From: Actinomyces sp. | Lineage (GTDB): Bacteria > Actinomycetota > Actinomycetes > Actinomycetales > Actinomycetaceae | Assembly: GCF_029851875.1 (NCBI RefSeq) | Contig: NZ_JARKVC010000020.1 | Coordinates: 1-64,000, forward strand | Reading direction: 5' to 3' | Length of the DNA stretch: 64,000 bases | In this document: one piece after another, positions 20,507 through 28,739 of the stretch | Numbering within the stretch: position 1 is the stretch's first letter | How the letters are laid out: the number at the start of each line of letters is the position of its first letter | Translations under genes and position numbers: made by a program | The notes under the pieces: generated by a model | The model's input: only the letters and a program-made list of their open reading frames with translations | What the model was told of the DNA's origin: nothing | The model's database searches: none

Positions 20507-21246
20507 GCCTGCACGTCCTGGACCGCAGCCCCGCCAGCCACCGCCAGGGCCTGGGGCAGCGTGAAATTGCCGTTGTAGAGGGCCTTGCCCACGATCGCGC
20601 TATCCACTCCCTGCGGCACGAGCCCGGCCAGGGCAGCGATGTCCTCCAGGCTGGCGATCCCGCCCGAGGCCACCACCGGGGCGCTCGTACGGGCAGCCAC
20701 CTGGCGCAGCAGCTCGGTGTTGGGACCGGTCAGGGTGCCGTCCTTGGTCACGTCCGTGACCACGTAGCGTGCGCACCCGGCCTCGTTGAGGCGATCGAGG
20801 GTCTGCCACAGGTCGCCGCCCTCCTTGGTCCAGCCCCGTGCCGCCAGCGTGGTGCCACGCACGTCCAGGCCGACGGCGATCCTGTCCCCGTGCTCAGCGA
20901 TGACGCGAGCCGTCCACCGCGGGTCCTCCAGCGCCGCGGTCCCCAGGTTGACCCGTGCGGCACCGGCCTTGAGGGCACGCGTCAGTGAGGCGTCGTCCCG
21001 GATCCCGCCGGAGAGCTCGACCTTGATCCCGACCTCCCCCACGATCCGCTCCAGGAGAGGGGCGTTCGAGCCCCGCCCGAAGGCCGCGTCGAGGTCGACC
21101 AGGTGGATCCACTCGGCTCCCGCCTCCACCCAGTCCCGGGCAGCCTCGACGGGGCTGCCGTAGTCGGTCTCGGAGCCAGCCTCTCCCTGAAGGAGACGCA
21201 CGGCCTTGCCGTCAGCGACGTCGACGGCGGGCAGGAGGGTCAGCAT
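20503..21246 (-). CDS. priA: Phosphoribosyl isomerase A (HisA, likely bifunctional HisA/TrpF)
   Basis: Beta/alpha-barrel isomerase acting on ProFAR in histidine synthesis. The start [17 protein letters not shown] holds the first catalytic Asp, and [15 protein letters not shown] holds the second. The ORF track starts 121 residues too early; the ATG at 21246 follows AAGGAAA and gives 247 residues. Actinobacterial members are usually PriA, which also performs the TrpF reaction; no trpF is in view, but that cannot be settled from the window. Confidence 0.92.
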   Translation of the reverse strand: MLTLLPAVDVADGKAVRLLQGEAGSETDYGSPVEAARDWVEAGAEWIHLVDLDAAFGRGSNAPLLERIVGEVGIKVELSGGIRDDASLTRALKAGAARVNLGTAALEDPRWTARVIAEHGDRIAVGLDVRGTTLAARGWTKEGGDLWQTLDRLNEAGCARYVVTDVTKDGTLTGPNTELLRQVAARTSAPVVASGGIASLEDIAALAGLVPQGVDSAIVGKALYNGNFTLPQALAVAGGAAVQDVQA

Positions 21247-21281
21247 GGGGTTTCCTTCCGGTCGGAGGACGAGGACCAGGC

Positions 21282-21932
21282 TCAGGCCACCGTGGCGAGC
21301 CAGTTGCGCAGGAGCTGGGCACCGGCGTCGCCGGACTTCTCGGGGTGGAACTGGGTGGCTGACAGCGCCCCGTTCTCCACGGCCGCCACGAAGTCCTCGC
21401 CGTGGGTGGCCCAGGTGGTCTGCGGCAGCCGGGTCGGCCCCTGGTCCAGGAGGCTGGCCGGGTCCGTCTTGGCCGCGTAGGAGTGGACGAAGTAGAAGTG
21501 CTCGTCCTCGATGCCCGCAAAGAGCCGCGAGCCAGCAGGCGGGCGGACCTGGGACCAGCCCATGTGCGGGACGACCGGTGCCTCCAGGCGCGAGACGGTC
21601 CCGGGCCACTGGGCGAGTCCCGGCGTGCTGCCGGCCTGACCACCGTGCTCGGTGGAGGAGGCGAACATCACCTGCATGCCCACGCAGATGCCCAGGACCG
21701 GACGGCCGCCGGCCAGGCGCCGGTCGATGAGGCCAGGCGCGTCCACGTCAGCCAGCTGCCGCATCACCGAGGCGAAGGCGCCCACGCCGGGCACCACCAG
21801 CGCGTCGGCCGCCTCGACGGCGGCGGGGTCCGCGGTCAGCTCGACCTGGGCACCCACGCGCTCCAGGGCGCGCACGGCCGAGCGGACGTTACCGCTTCCG
21901 TAGGACAGGACGACGACGTGTGGTTGCCTCAC
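21282..21932 (-). CDS. hisH: Imidazole glycerol phosphate synthase, glutaminase subunit
   Basis: Supplies ammonia from glutamine to HisF. Class I amidotransferase with nucleophile Cys83 in GICVGMQ and the His/Glu pair in QFHPEKSG. 216 residues. Start GTG at 21932 with TAGTCT six nt upstream, so a leaderless promoter is likely, as needed because an opposite-strand gene separates it from hisB. hisF is not in the window. Confidence 0.96.
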   Translation of the reverse strand: MRQPHVVVLSYGSGNVRSAVRALERVGAQVELTADPAAVEAADALVVPGVGAFASVMRQLADVDAPGLIDRRLAGGRPVLGICVGMQVMFASSTEHGGQAGSTPGLAQWPGTVSRLEAPVVPHMGWSQVRPPAGSRLFAGIEDEHFYFVHSYAAKTDPASLLDQGPTRLPQTTWATHGEDFVAAVENGALSATQFHPEKSGDAGAQLLRNWLATVA

Positions 21933-21938
21933 GAGATC

Positions 21939-21944
21939 AGACTA
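21939..21944 (-). promoter_or_regulatory. Leaderless -10 element of hisH-priA-sseB
   Basis: Minus strand TAGTCT, six nt before the GTG start of hisH. No ribosome site precedes the start. Confidence 0.5.
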
Positions 21945-22035
21945 CCTGCGCCCGTGACGGCCACGGCCCGCACAGCAGCTCGACGGCGCCACCACCCCGT
22001 CCCTGCTCGGGCGACACATGATGCACCACCATCTG

Positions 22036-22065
22036 TTGCCTACACCACATCCGATGTGCTAGCGT
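22036..22065 (+). promoter_or_regulatory. Promoter of the 22136 membrane protein gene
   Basis: TTGCCT (22036-22041), 18-nt spacer, TAGCGT (22060-22065) on the plus strand, giving a leader of about 65 nt. Confidence 0.5.
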
Positions 22066-22135
22066 AGTCCAACCCCAAGTTCCCCAGGGCCTTCGACCAG
22101 TCTGGCCCAGACCGAATCCAGATCCAGGCGTAGAC

Positions 22136-22567
22136 ATGAAGACTCGAAAGCTCACAGGTTCGCTTGTCTCCCTCATCGTGTTCGTCGCACTTGACTTCTA
22201 CGCGGCATATACCAACACGCAGCACATCAACCCGTTTCCTGCCGTGACGTGGGGACTTGCCGCCGCTCTTGCTCTCAGCATGGTCACTGTCGCCGCCTCA
22301 GAGATCCTCATCGCCCCCACCCACAGACGCAATGCGCTGCTGGCAGGGGTCGTCGTCCTGCTCGTGGCGCTCAGCTTCGCCGCAGGTATCCTGTACACGC
22401 TCCACATGACGCTCCATACCCCACACGTCATGCGCTCGTACTGGCAGGAGGTCACCGCGCCGGCTGTGGCCTGCATCGTTGTGGCACTGGGTCTCGTCGT
22501 CCGTGCCGCCGTCATCATGCGGGGCCGTGGAGCCACAGCCCGGTCTGTTGCGTCCCCGGCGCGGTGA
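22136..22567 (+). CDS. Four-helix membrane protein, function unknown
   Basis: A 143-residue protein with four hydrophobic segments at roughly 8-24, 37-60, 66-90 and 108-128, joined by short loops, and a basic tail. The N-terminus MKTRKLTGSLVS is basic. I do not recognise a family. It is a plus-strand gene placed inside the minus-strand histidine cluster, with its own promoter. Base composition is a little less GC-rich than its neighbours, so recent insertion is possible but not shown. Confidence 0.7.
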   Translation: MKTRKLTGSLVSLIVFVALDFYAAYTNTQHINPFPAVTWGLAAALALSMVTVAASEILIAPTHRRNALLAGVVVLLVALSFAAGILYTLHMTLHTPHVMRSYWQEVTAPAVACIVVALGLVVRAAVIMRGRGATARSVASPAR

Positions 22568-22636
22568 TGGACGCCTTCGTGCTTGTTCCTTCCTCTCCCG
22601 CGTGTGGCGGGTAGTGGTCCCTGCGCGGGCGCTGAC

Positions 22637-23350
22637 TCACTGTCCGTCGAGGTGTGTACGCCCGCGCATACCGCGTCCCAGCCAGCGCATGGCCCGCGAC
22701 GGTCGCACCTGGGAGGAGCGCACCGCCCCCTTGACGTCCTCGGCCCTGGTCAGCCCGAGCAGGACGTCCTCGACCACCTGGTCCACCGCCGACAGCAGCA
22801 GGCCCGCGCTGGCCTCCTGACCAGCCGTCCCGTTCTCGTAGCGGCGGGCCGTGATGGTACCGGACAGTCCTGACTCGATACCGACGTCGGTCGCCAGGTC
22901 GGCGGTGAGCAGCACGACCCCGCCTCGCGACAGCCGGGAGAGCGCACCAGCCAGCTCAGCGGCCTCGGCCGGCTCGGTCTCCGCCCCGCCCAGGAGCTCG
23001 GCCACGTCCCACTCAGCGTGGGCCGAGACAAACTCCTTGACGGCGAAGGCGCCCGAGCGCGCCGGCACGACGGTGCAGTCCAGGTCGCTCATCGCGCACA
23101 GGGCGGCCAGGGCGTCGGCGCTGGCCAGGGGTGTCAGGACGACGGCGACCTTGACCGCCCGGGCGGTGGCCGTCACGTCCTGGTCGTCCAGGGCCGAGGT
23201 GTCCTGAGGAACCTCCAGCGAGTCCGTGTCCAGGGCCGGGGAGGCCTCCTGCGGGGCGTCCAGGTCAAGTCCTGCTACGAGGGCGGCGAACTCGGCGTCC
23301 AGGTCCTCGCCGTCGCGACCGTCACGGCCGGGCTGGTCCGCGCCCATCAC
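22637..23350 (-). CDS. Conserved-context protein of the his operon, function unknown
   Basis: A soluble 237-residue protein. The first 60 or so residues are acidic and low in complexity. A following alpha/beta-like region ([19 protein letters not shown] through [15 protein letters not shown]) and a basic C-terminus ([14 protein letters not shown]) complete it. I recognise no catalytic motif. Its GTG start overlaps the hisB stop (GTGA), with an ATG one codon on, so it is translated with hisC-hisB. A role linked to histidine synthesis is only contextual. Confidence 0.75.
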   Translation of the reverse strand: MMGADQPGRDGRDGEDLDAEFAALVAGLDLDAPQEASPALDTDSLEVPQDTSALDDQDVTATARAVKVAVVLTPLASADALAALCAMSDLDCTVVPARSGAFAVKEFVSAHAEWDVAELLGGAETEPAEAAELAGALSRLSRGGVVLLTADLATDVGIESGLSGTITARRYENGTAGQEASAGLLLSAVDQVVEDVLLGLTRAEDVKGAVRSSQVRPSRAMRWLGRGMRGRTHLDGQ

Positions 23351-23946
23351 AGGGCTCCCTTGGTGGAGGGGATGCCCTCGACACGCGGGTCCGGCTCGAC
23401 GGCCTTGCGCAGCGCGCGCGCCAAGGCCTTGAACTCGGCCTCGGCGACGTGGTGCGGGTCGCGACCGCAGAGCACGCGCACGTGCAGGCAGATCCCGGCG
23501 TGGTAGGCGATGGCCTCGAAGGCGTGGCGCACCATGGAGCCGGTGAAGTGACCTCCGATGAGGTGGTGGACGAAGGCCTCGGACTCCCCCTCGTGCACCA
23601 GGTAGGGACGCCCGGAGACGTCCACGACGGCGTGGGCCAGGGCCTCGTCCAGCGGGACGGTGGCGTCACCGAAGCGGGCGATCCCGCGCTTGTCCCCCAG
23701 CGCCTGCCTGAGCGCCTGGCCGATGCAGATCGCCGTGTCCTCCACGGTGTGGTGGACGTCGATATCGGTGTCACCACTGGACCGCACGGTCAGGTCGATG
23801 AGCGAGTGCCTGCCCAGGGCGGTGAGCATGTGGTCGTAGAAGGGGACGGTGGTGGAGATGTCGGTGCGTCCGCTGCCGTCGAGGTCGAGCTCGACGACGA
23901 CGCTGGACTCACTGGTGCTCCGCTCGATGCGGGCGGTACGGCTCAT
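23347..23946 (-). CDS. hisB: Imidazoleglycerol-phosphate dehydratase
   Basis: Manganese-dependent dehydration of IGP in histidine synthesis. The His-rich metal motifs are visible: [34 protein letters not shown] and, near the end, [18 protein letters not shown]. 199 residues, the monofunctional form without the phosphatase domain. Its ATG overlaps the hisC stop (ATGA). Confidence 0.97.
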   Translation of the reverse strand: MSRTARIERSTSESSVVVELDLDGSGRTDISTTVPFYDHMLTALGRHSLIDLTVRSSGDTDIDVHHTVEDTAICIGQALRQALGDKRGIARFGDATVPLDEALAHAVVDVSGRPYLVHEGESEAFVHHLIGGHFTGSMVRHAFEAIAYHAGICLHVRVLCGRDPHHVAEAEFKALARALRKAVEPDPRVEGIPSTKGAL

Positions 23947-25124
23947 GCGTGGGTCTCCTTGGGTGTGTGGGCTCGCTGCGGCCGAGGAAGGCCACTCGTC
24001 ACCGCCTGGAGGCTGCGGCGGAAGGTCTCCATCTCCTCAGGCGTGCCGATGCACACCCGAAGGTACCCTGCCGGTCCCACGACCCGGACGAGGACGCCTC
24101 GCTCCAGCATGGCGGAGAAGACGGCCTCGCGGTCAGCGAAGGGGCCGAAGAGCACGAAGTTGGAGTCGGAGTCGAAGGCGGTCCACCCCTGCTCGCGCAG
24201 CCACTGGACCAGGGCGTCACGGTCGGTACGCATCGCGGCGACCTGGCTCATGAGCTCCTCACGGTGGGCCAGCGCCGCCAGGGCGGCGGCCTGGGTCACT
24301 GCAGACAGGTGGTAGGGCAGGCGGACCACGCGCAGCAGGTCGACGAGCTCGCGCGACGCGGCCAGGTAGCCCAGCCTCAGCCCGGCCATACCGAAGGCCT
24401 TGGACATGGTTCGGCACACCGCCAGGTGCGGGTAGCGTGCGCCGTCGTCCTCGCTCAGCAGCTCCAGCGCGCTGGGGACACCGGGGCGGCGGAACTCCCC
24501 GTAGGCCTCGTCGACGACGACGACGCAGTCCGTCGCGCTGCCGTCCGCGGCGAGCGGACCGTGGCCACGAGCGGCCTCGAGCACGGCCCGCACGTCCTGG
24601 AGCCCCAGCGCTGTTCCGGTGGGGTTGTTCGGGCTGGCGAGCAGGATGACAGCAGGGTGGTGGGCAGCGACGGCCTCGCGGACGACGTCCACGTCCAGGG
24701 TGAAGTCCTCGGCGCGCGCGGCGGCGACGTAGCGCGTGAGGGTGTCACGGGCGTACTCGGGGTACATGGAGTAGGTCGGCGTGAAGGACAGGCACACCCT
24801 GCCTGGTCCGCCGAAGGCCTGGAGGACGTGGAGCATGACCTCGTTGGAGCCGTTGGCGGCCCAGACCTGCTCCCAGGGCACGCGCACCCCGGACTCGACG
24901 GCCAGGTAGTCCGCGAGCGCCTGGCGCAGGGCCGGGAAGTCACGGTCGGGGTAGCGGTTGAGGGTGCTTGCTGCCCGGGCAACGGCGTCAGCGACGTCCT
25001 GCACCACCTGCTGTGAGGGGGGGTAGGGGTTCTCGTTGACGTTGAGGCGGACGGGGACGTCCAGCTCAGGGGCGCCGTAGGGCGTCTCACCCTCAAGGCC
25101 GGGTCGCAGGGGAAGGGTGCTCAC
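23943..25124 (-). CDS. hisC: Histidinol-phosphate aminotransferase
   Basis: PLP-dependent class I/II aminotransferase. [10 protein letters not shown] at the N-terminus, [12 protein letters not shown], the DEAYGEF cofactor site and the PLP-lysine segment [15 protein letters not shown] are all present. 393 residues. Start GTG at 25124; TAGACT lies seven nt upstream, so the mRNA is probably leaderless. It heads hisC-hisB-orf; hisD, normally just upstream in actinobacteria, is about 8 kb away. Confidence 0.96.
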   Translation of the reverse strand: MSTLPLRPGLEGETPYGAPELDVPVRLNVNENPYPPSQQVVQDVADAVARAASTLNRYPDRDFPALRQALADYLAVESGVRVPWEQVWAANGSNEVMLHVLQAFGGPGRVCLSFTPTYSMYPEYARDTLTRYVAAARAEDFTLDVDVVREAVAAHHPAVILLASPNNPTGTALGLQDVRAVLEAARGHGPLAADGSATDCVVVVDEAYGEFRRPGVPSALELLSEDDGARYPHLAVCRTMSKAFGMAGLRLGYLAASRELVDLLRVVRLPYHLSAVTQAAALAALAHREELMSQVAAMRTDRDALVQWLREQGWTAFDSDSNFVLFGPFADREAVFSAMLERGVLVRVVGPAGYLRVCIGTPEEMETFRRSLQAVTSGLPRPQRAHTPKETHA

Positions 25125-25131
25125 GTACCGC

Positions 25132-25137
25132 AGTCTA
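25132..25137 (-). promoter_or_regulatory. Leaderless -10 element of hisC
   Basis: Minus strand TAGACT, seven nt before the GTG start. The expected -35 position falls inside the preceding terminator stem. Confidence 0.5.
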
Positions 25138-25144
25138 CGAGGAG

Positions 25145-25186
25145 CGAGCCTGCACCGGCGCGGACGTCCGCGCCGGTGCGGGCTCG
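25145..25186 (-). terminator. Terminator of the antiporter gene
   Basis: A 42-nt near-perfect inverted repeat around a GGACGTCC centre, one mismatch, beginning two nt after the antiporter stop. It isolates hisC from the upstream gene. Confidence 0.75.
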
Positions 25187-25187
25187 T

Positions 25188-27059
25188 TCAGTGCGTGGCG
25201 TCCAGAAGGATCTCCTCCGCGTCCAGACGCGTGAGCGCCGCCTCCAGGGTCTGGGAGGTGAACACGCCGTCGTCACGGGCGTCCAGGAGCGCGTCACGCT
25301 GGGCGTGGATCGCCTCCTTGGCCAGCGCCCGCATCTTCTCCCGGGGCAGGGTGCCAAGGGTCTGCAGGGCGGCCAGCGTCCCTGACTCGCTGCTGCCCTG
25401 GGCGCGTGCCTGAAGCTCTCCGGCCTGCAGGGCCTTGCCCACCGAGGGCAGGGAGACCATCGTTCCTCCTGCGGCCCCGGCCTGCTGGGCCGAGGCGGAG
25501 GACGGGTCCTGGGACTGCGGCAGGTCGCCAGGCTGCCCCGCGACGAACTGGGCCAGCGCCGTGTCCTTGACGGCGTGGCCCAGCAGGCGCATCAGGCGTG
25601 CGCGCTCCTCCTCGTCCGCGCCCTGGGAGGCCATCTGCGGCCTGAGGAGCCGGATGAGCGGAGTCAGCGTCATCCCCTGGACCACCAGGGAGCCGGCGGC
25701 GACGACGAGCGCGACCAGGAGCATGAAGGAGCGCATGGGTGCCTCAAGCGGCAGGGTCTGTGCCGCGGCCAGGGTGACGGCGCCACGCATCCCGGCCCAC
25801 ACGATGACGGCTCCCTCACGCGGCCCCAGCGGCTGAGACAGGAAGTAGTCCAGGTCGCTGCGAGCCCGCTTCTGCCTGCGCCGTCCCCGCTCCAGGCGAC
25901 GGCGCCACCGCTCCAGGGCACGCTGCCACTCCTCGCTCGACAGGTTGCGCGCCGCCAGCATCTCCTCGTCCGCGTCGCAGGCGTGAGCCAGACGCTCCTC
26001 GAACTGAGTGATCCGTTCCTCGCCCAGGTCCACCCGGCGCAGAGACCGGCGTCGCAGCCCAGCCAGCCACACCAGCAGAGGCGCCACGAAGGCGGCCCGG
26101 ACCACGACGGTCAGGCCGCCGCAGACCACGGCGACCAGCACGGCCAGGCCCAGGCCCGCCCCTGCGGGGTCGTCAGTGAGCTCGTGGACGATCCCGTAGG
26201 CCTGCAGGCCCATGACGAGGAAGACACCGCCTTCGAGGATGAGCTCGACCGTGCGCCAGTTCTTCTGGGCGGTGCGCCGGTTGGCGGGCGGCAGCAGGCG
26301 CGGTCCGCGGTAGGAGACCACGAGCCCGGCCACCACCGCCGCCACCAGGCCGGACCCGCCCAGGTGCTCGGCCGGGACGGAGGCCAGGAAGGGCACGGTG
26401 AAGGAGACAGCCGTGTCCGCTGCCGAGTCGGAGACGCGCGCACGCACACGCACCGCGACCTCGCCCACGACCCAGCCCACGACCAGGGCCACCGCCAGGG
26501 CGAGCAGGAGCTCCCCTGTCAGGGCCAGCGGCTCCAGGGCGTCCTCGTTGGTCATGAGCCCGGCCGAGACGGCTGAGGAGAGCAGGACCAGGGCGGTGGC
26601 GTCGTTAAAGAGCCCCTCGCCCTCCAGGATCGTGATGATGCGGTGGCTGACGCCCGAGCCTCGGGCGATGGAGACGGCCACGGCGTCGGTAGGACTGAGC
26701 ACCGCTCCCAGCGCGATCGCCCAGGACAGGGCGATCGCGGGCACCAGGAGGTGGATGACCACGCCCAGCACGACCGCCGAGACCACCACCAGCCCGATCG
26801 CCAGACCAGCCACGGTCTGCAGCTCTCGGCGGAAGTCCATCACCGGCATCGAGACAGCCGCCGCGAAGAGCAGGGGCGGCAGCACCATCTCCAGGATGAC
26901 CTCCGGCTCGACCTCCACGGCCGCCACCCAGGGCAGGAACCCGACGCCGACTCCCAGAGCCAGCAGGATCAGCGGTGAGGCCACCCCCACCTTGGGTGCC
27001 AGCTGGTTGCAGGCGGCGATGACCAGGAGCCCGGCGACAGCGACAAGAAGAGGAGTCAC
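25188..27059 (-). CDS. CPA1-family sodium (potassium)/proton antiporter
   Basis: Membrane protein of 623 residues. The Na_H_Exchanger core spans about 1-335 and 415-470, with LSPTDAVAV at 121-129, GEGLFNDATALVL at 147-159 and GMRGAVTLAAA at 423-433. A highly charged, predicted helical stretch (about 336-410, rich in Arg and Glu) interrupts the loop before GMRGAVT. The C-terminal 150 residues are a soluble, probably cytoplasmic, regulatory tail. Start GTG at 27059 with TATCCT six nt upstream. It would control internal pH and sodium; ion preference is not readable. Confidence 0.88.
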   Translation of the reverse strand: MTPLLVAVAGLLVIAACNQLAPKVGVASPLILLALGVGVGFLPWVAAVEVEPEVILEMVLPPLLFAAAVSMPVMDFRRELQTVAGLAIGLVVVSAVVLGVVIHLLVPAIALSWAIALGAVLSPTDAVAVSIARGSGVSHRIITILEGEGLFNDATALVLLSSAVSAGLMTNEDALEPLALTGELLLALAVALVVGWVVGEVAVRVRARVSDSAADTAVSFTVPFLASVPAEHLGGSGLVAAVVAGLVVSYRGPRLLPPANRRTAQKNWRTVELILEGGVFLVMGLQAYGIVHELTDDPAGAGLGLAVLVAVVCGGLTVVVRAAFVAPLLVWLAGLRRRSLRRVDLGEERITQFEERLAHACDADEEMLAARNLSSEEWQRALERWRRRLERGRRRQKRARSDLDYFLSQPLGPREGAVIVWAGMRGAVTLAAAQTLPLEAPMRSFMLLVALVVAAGSLVVQGMTLTPLIRLLRPQMASQGADEEERARLMRLLGHAVKDTALAQFVAGQPGDLPQSQDPSSASAQQAGAAGGTMVSLPSVGKALQAGELQARAQGSSESGTLAALQTLGTLPREKMRALAKEAIHAQRDALLDARDDGVFTSQTLEAALTRLDAEEILLDATH

Positions 27060-27065
27060 GGGGCC

Positions 27066-27071
27066 AGGATA
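27066..27071 (-). promoter_or_regulatory. Leaderless -10 element of the antiporter gene
   Basis: Minus strand TATCCT, six nt before the GTG start at 27059; no ribosome site is visible. Confidence 0.5.
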
Positions 27072-27087
27072 GGACGGCCAGGCCTCC

Positions 27088-28284
27088 TCACAGGCGCTCG
27101 GAGGCCAGGCGAGCGCCCTCGGTCAGCGAGGCGAGCTTGGCCCAGGCGATGTGGGAGTGGATACGCCCGCCCAGGCCGCAGTCGGTCGAGGCCACGACGC
27201 GCTCGGGCCCCACCAGATCAGCAAAGCGCGTGATGCGGTCGGCCACGAGCTCGGGGTGCTCGACGACGTTGGTCGCGTGGGAGACCACGCCCGGGATGAG
27301 GTACTTGCCCTCAGGCAGCTCGACGTCCTTCCAGATCTTCCACTCGTGCTCGTGACGGGCGTTGGCGGCCTCGAAGGTGAGCCCGTTGGCCCTCACGCTC
27401 AGCGCCAGGTCCACCACGTGGCGCAGCTCCAGGTCGGTGGAGTGCGGTCCGTGCCACGAGCCCCAGCACACGTGGTAGCGCACGAGGTCGGGGTCGATCC
27501 CCTCCAGGGCGTGGTTGAGGGCCTCGATCCGCACCGCGGAGAAGCGCCGGTAGTCCTCGACAGGGGGCTCGACCTTGAACTGGTCCCAGGACTCCGTCAG
27601 GTCAGGGGCGTCGATCTGGACGGTGAGGCCGGCGTCCGTGATGGCCTTGTACTCCTCACGCAGGGCCTTGGCCCAGGCCCACACGGCCGCCTCGTCGTCC
27701 TCGTAGTAGTAGTTGCCCACGCGTGCCGCCGCCGCCGGGCTGATGGAGGCCACGAACCCCTCGGACACAGGCCTGCCGGCCTTGCCCAGCGCCTCCTTGA
27801 GGGAGGCGATGTCACGGGCGACGGCCTCCTGGCCGGTGTAGGACAGCTCGCCGGTGAGCACCGGGAAGGACCAGGGACGACGTGTGGCCAGGTGGATACC
27901 GGAGGTGGGGTCGGAGTAGGCGTCGGCGAAGGCGACCCAGTCGCGACGGTCGGTCATCGCGTCCAGCTCGAGCCTGCCGGCGGGGGTGGGCCTGCGCGCA
28001 GGCAGCTCGTCAAGCAGCTCCAGGCCGGAGAAGCGGGTGAAGGAGTAGGACCACCAGGCGCCGTAGTCGACCTTCTCGGTCATGGCGTGGCCGTACTCGC
28101 CGTCGTTGACGATCGTGATGCCCAGCTCAGCCTGCCTGGCGACCACCGCATCGGTCTCCCGGCGGACGACGGCGGCCAGGTCCTCGTCAGACAGGGCGCC
28201 GGTGGCGTGGTCGGCGTTGGCCTTGAGAAGGGTGTCGGTGCGGGGCAGGGAGCCGACGTGGGTGGTGCGGACGGAGGTGGTCAT
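27088..28284 (-). CDS. MetE C-terminal domain-like methionine synthase
   Basis: Cobalamin-independent methyltransferase of the UROD/MetE barrel type, comparable to the C-terminal half of MetE alone. N-terminus VRTTHVGSLPRT is typical, and the zinc ligands are recognisable as HVC (in RYHVCWGS), a Glu in FEAANARHEHE and a Cys in STDCGLGGR. No N-terminal MetE barrel is present, so the methyl donor may differ from methyl-THF-glutamate. Start moved from 28299 to the ATG at 28284, which has AGGA at good distance; 398 residues. A SAM riboswitch upstream supports a role in methionine supply. Confidence 0.87.
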   Translation of the reverse strand: MTTSVRTTHVGSLPRTDTLLKANADHATGALSDEDLAAVVRRETDAVVARQAELGITIVNDGEYGHAMTEKVDYGAWWSYSFTRFSGLELLDELPARRPTPAGRLELDAMTDRRDWVAFADAYSDPTSGIHLATRRPWSFPVLTGELSYTGQEAVARDIASLKEALGKAGRPVSEGFVASISPAAAARVGNYYYEDDEAAVWAWAKALREEYKAITDAGLTVQIDAPDLTESWDQFKVEPPVEDYRRFSAVRIEALNHALEGIDPDLVRYHVCWGSWHGPHSTDLELRHVVDLALSVRANGLTFEAANARHEHEWKIWKDVELPEGKYLIPGVVSHATNVVEHPELVADRITRFADLVGPERVVASTDCGLGGRIHSHIAWAKLASLTEGARLASERL

Positions 28285-28342
28285 GAGTGGTCCTGTCATT
28301 CCTGCGGCAGGTGCCGCGGTGGCTGAGATGAGGGGACCGGAA

Positions 28343-28355
28343 CCGGCAGGGCCGG
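28343..28355 (-). other. Small hairpin between uORF and metE-like gene
   Basis: CCGGC-AGG-GCCGG, a 5-bp stem in the 96-nt gap between the uORF stop and the MetE-like start. Together with GCGGC/GCCGC close to the ribosome site it could form part of an expression platform. This is suggestive only. Confidence 0.3.
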
Positions 28356-28380
28356 CTGGGGGCTGAGACGTCCGGGCGCC

Positions 28381-28479
28381 TCAGCGGCACATGACCACCC
28401 CTGCCACGCCAGCGGGCGTGGGCAGGGGAGCCTCCGTCCTGACGGTGCAGCAGGCGCTGCTGCATCGGCTGGTGGTCAT
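28381..28479 (-). CDS. Small upstream ORF / leader peptide with Cys codons
   Basis: A 32-codon ORF, too short for the track. It begins at ATG 28479 with GGAAGGA as ribosome site and ends at TGA 28381. The first part reads MTTSRCSSACC and a further Cys stands near the end, four Cys in 32 residues. Its ribosome site overlaps the 3' strand of riboswitch helix P1. Cys-rich leader peptides in front of sulfur genes are known in mycobacteria and Streptomyces; here the case is inferred from position, codons and ribosome site. Confidence 0.6.
   Translation of the reverse strand: MTTSRCSSACCTVRTEAPLPTPAGVAGVVMCR
28398..28428 (-). other. Strong hairpin inside the 3' part of the uORF
   Basis: CCCCTGCCACGCC pairs with GGGCGTGGGCAGGGG (13 bp with one bulge, 3-nt loop). 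It has no T-rich tail. Ribosomes on the uORF would cover it, so translation of the uORF could decide whether it forms; this is inference. Confidence 0.45.
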
Positions 28480-28490
28480 CAGGTGTCCTT

Positions 28491-28578
28491 CCATCGGCCC
28501 TGGCGGGAGCACCGGGCCGGCAGAGCCGGTCGGTTGCTGCGGCGTCGAAGAGCCAGGTCTCTCAGCCGCTCGGGATGG
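28491..28578 (-). promoter_or_regulatory. SAM-I (S-box) riboswitch aptamer
   Basis: The minus strand matches the SAM-I core in order: helix P1 CCATC/GATGG closing the element, GAGCGGCTGAGAGACCTGGC with the kink-turn, CGCAGCAACC (consensus GGCAACC), P3 CCGGC-TCT-GCCGG, the junction GGTGCT, and a short P4 CCC/GGG. It senses S-adenosylmethionine. It lies upstream of a MetE-like enzyme, the expected regulon. The 3' strand of P1 contributes the first bases of the uORF ribosome site (GGAAGGA), which points to translational control of that uORF. No classical terminator with T tract follows. Confidence 0.88.
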
Positions 28579-28588
28579 CTACGACGGC

Positions 28589-28594
28589 AGGATA
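28589..28594 (-). promoter_or_regulatory. Promoter -10 before the SAM riboswitch
   Basis: Minus strand TATCCT; a start near 28582 would begin the transcript a few bases before aptamer helix P1. No clear -35. Confidence 0.45.
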
Positions 28595-28739
28595 CACGTG
28601 CACTCCCTGCCTGCACGTCCGCCCGTCCGTCAGGCGAGACGCCGGGGTGCCCGGACGCCTGGGTCAGTGACCGCCCAGGCGCCCCGGCCTCGCCACGGAG
28701 GAGGGAGGCGGCGCCGGCCCCAGCCGGCCCCAGCCGGCC
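28595..28739. other. Gap between marR stop and riboswitch promoter
   Basis: No gene seen. It holds a marR terminator hairpin (28656-28681: CGCCTGGG/CCCAGGCG, 10-nt loop) and a short direct repeat of GGCCCCAGCC just before the marR stop. Confidence 0.6.
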
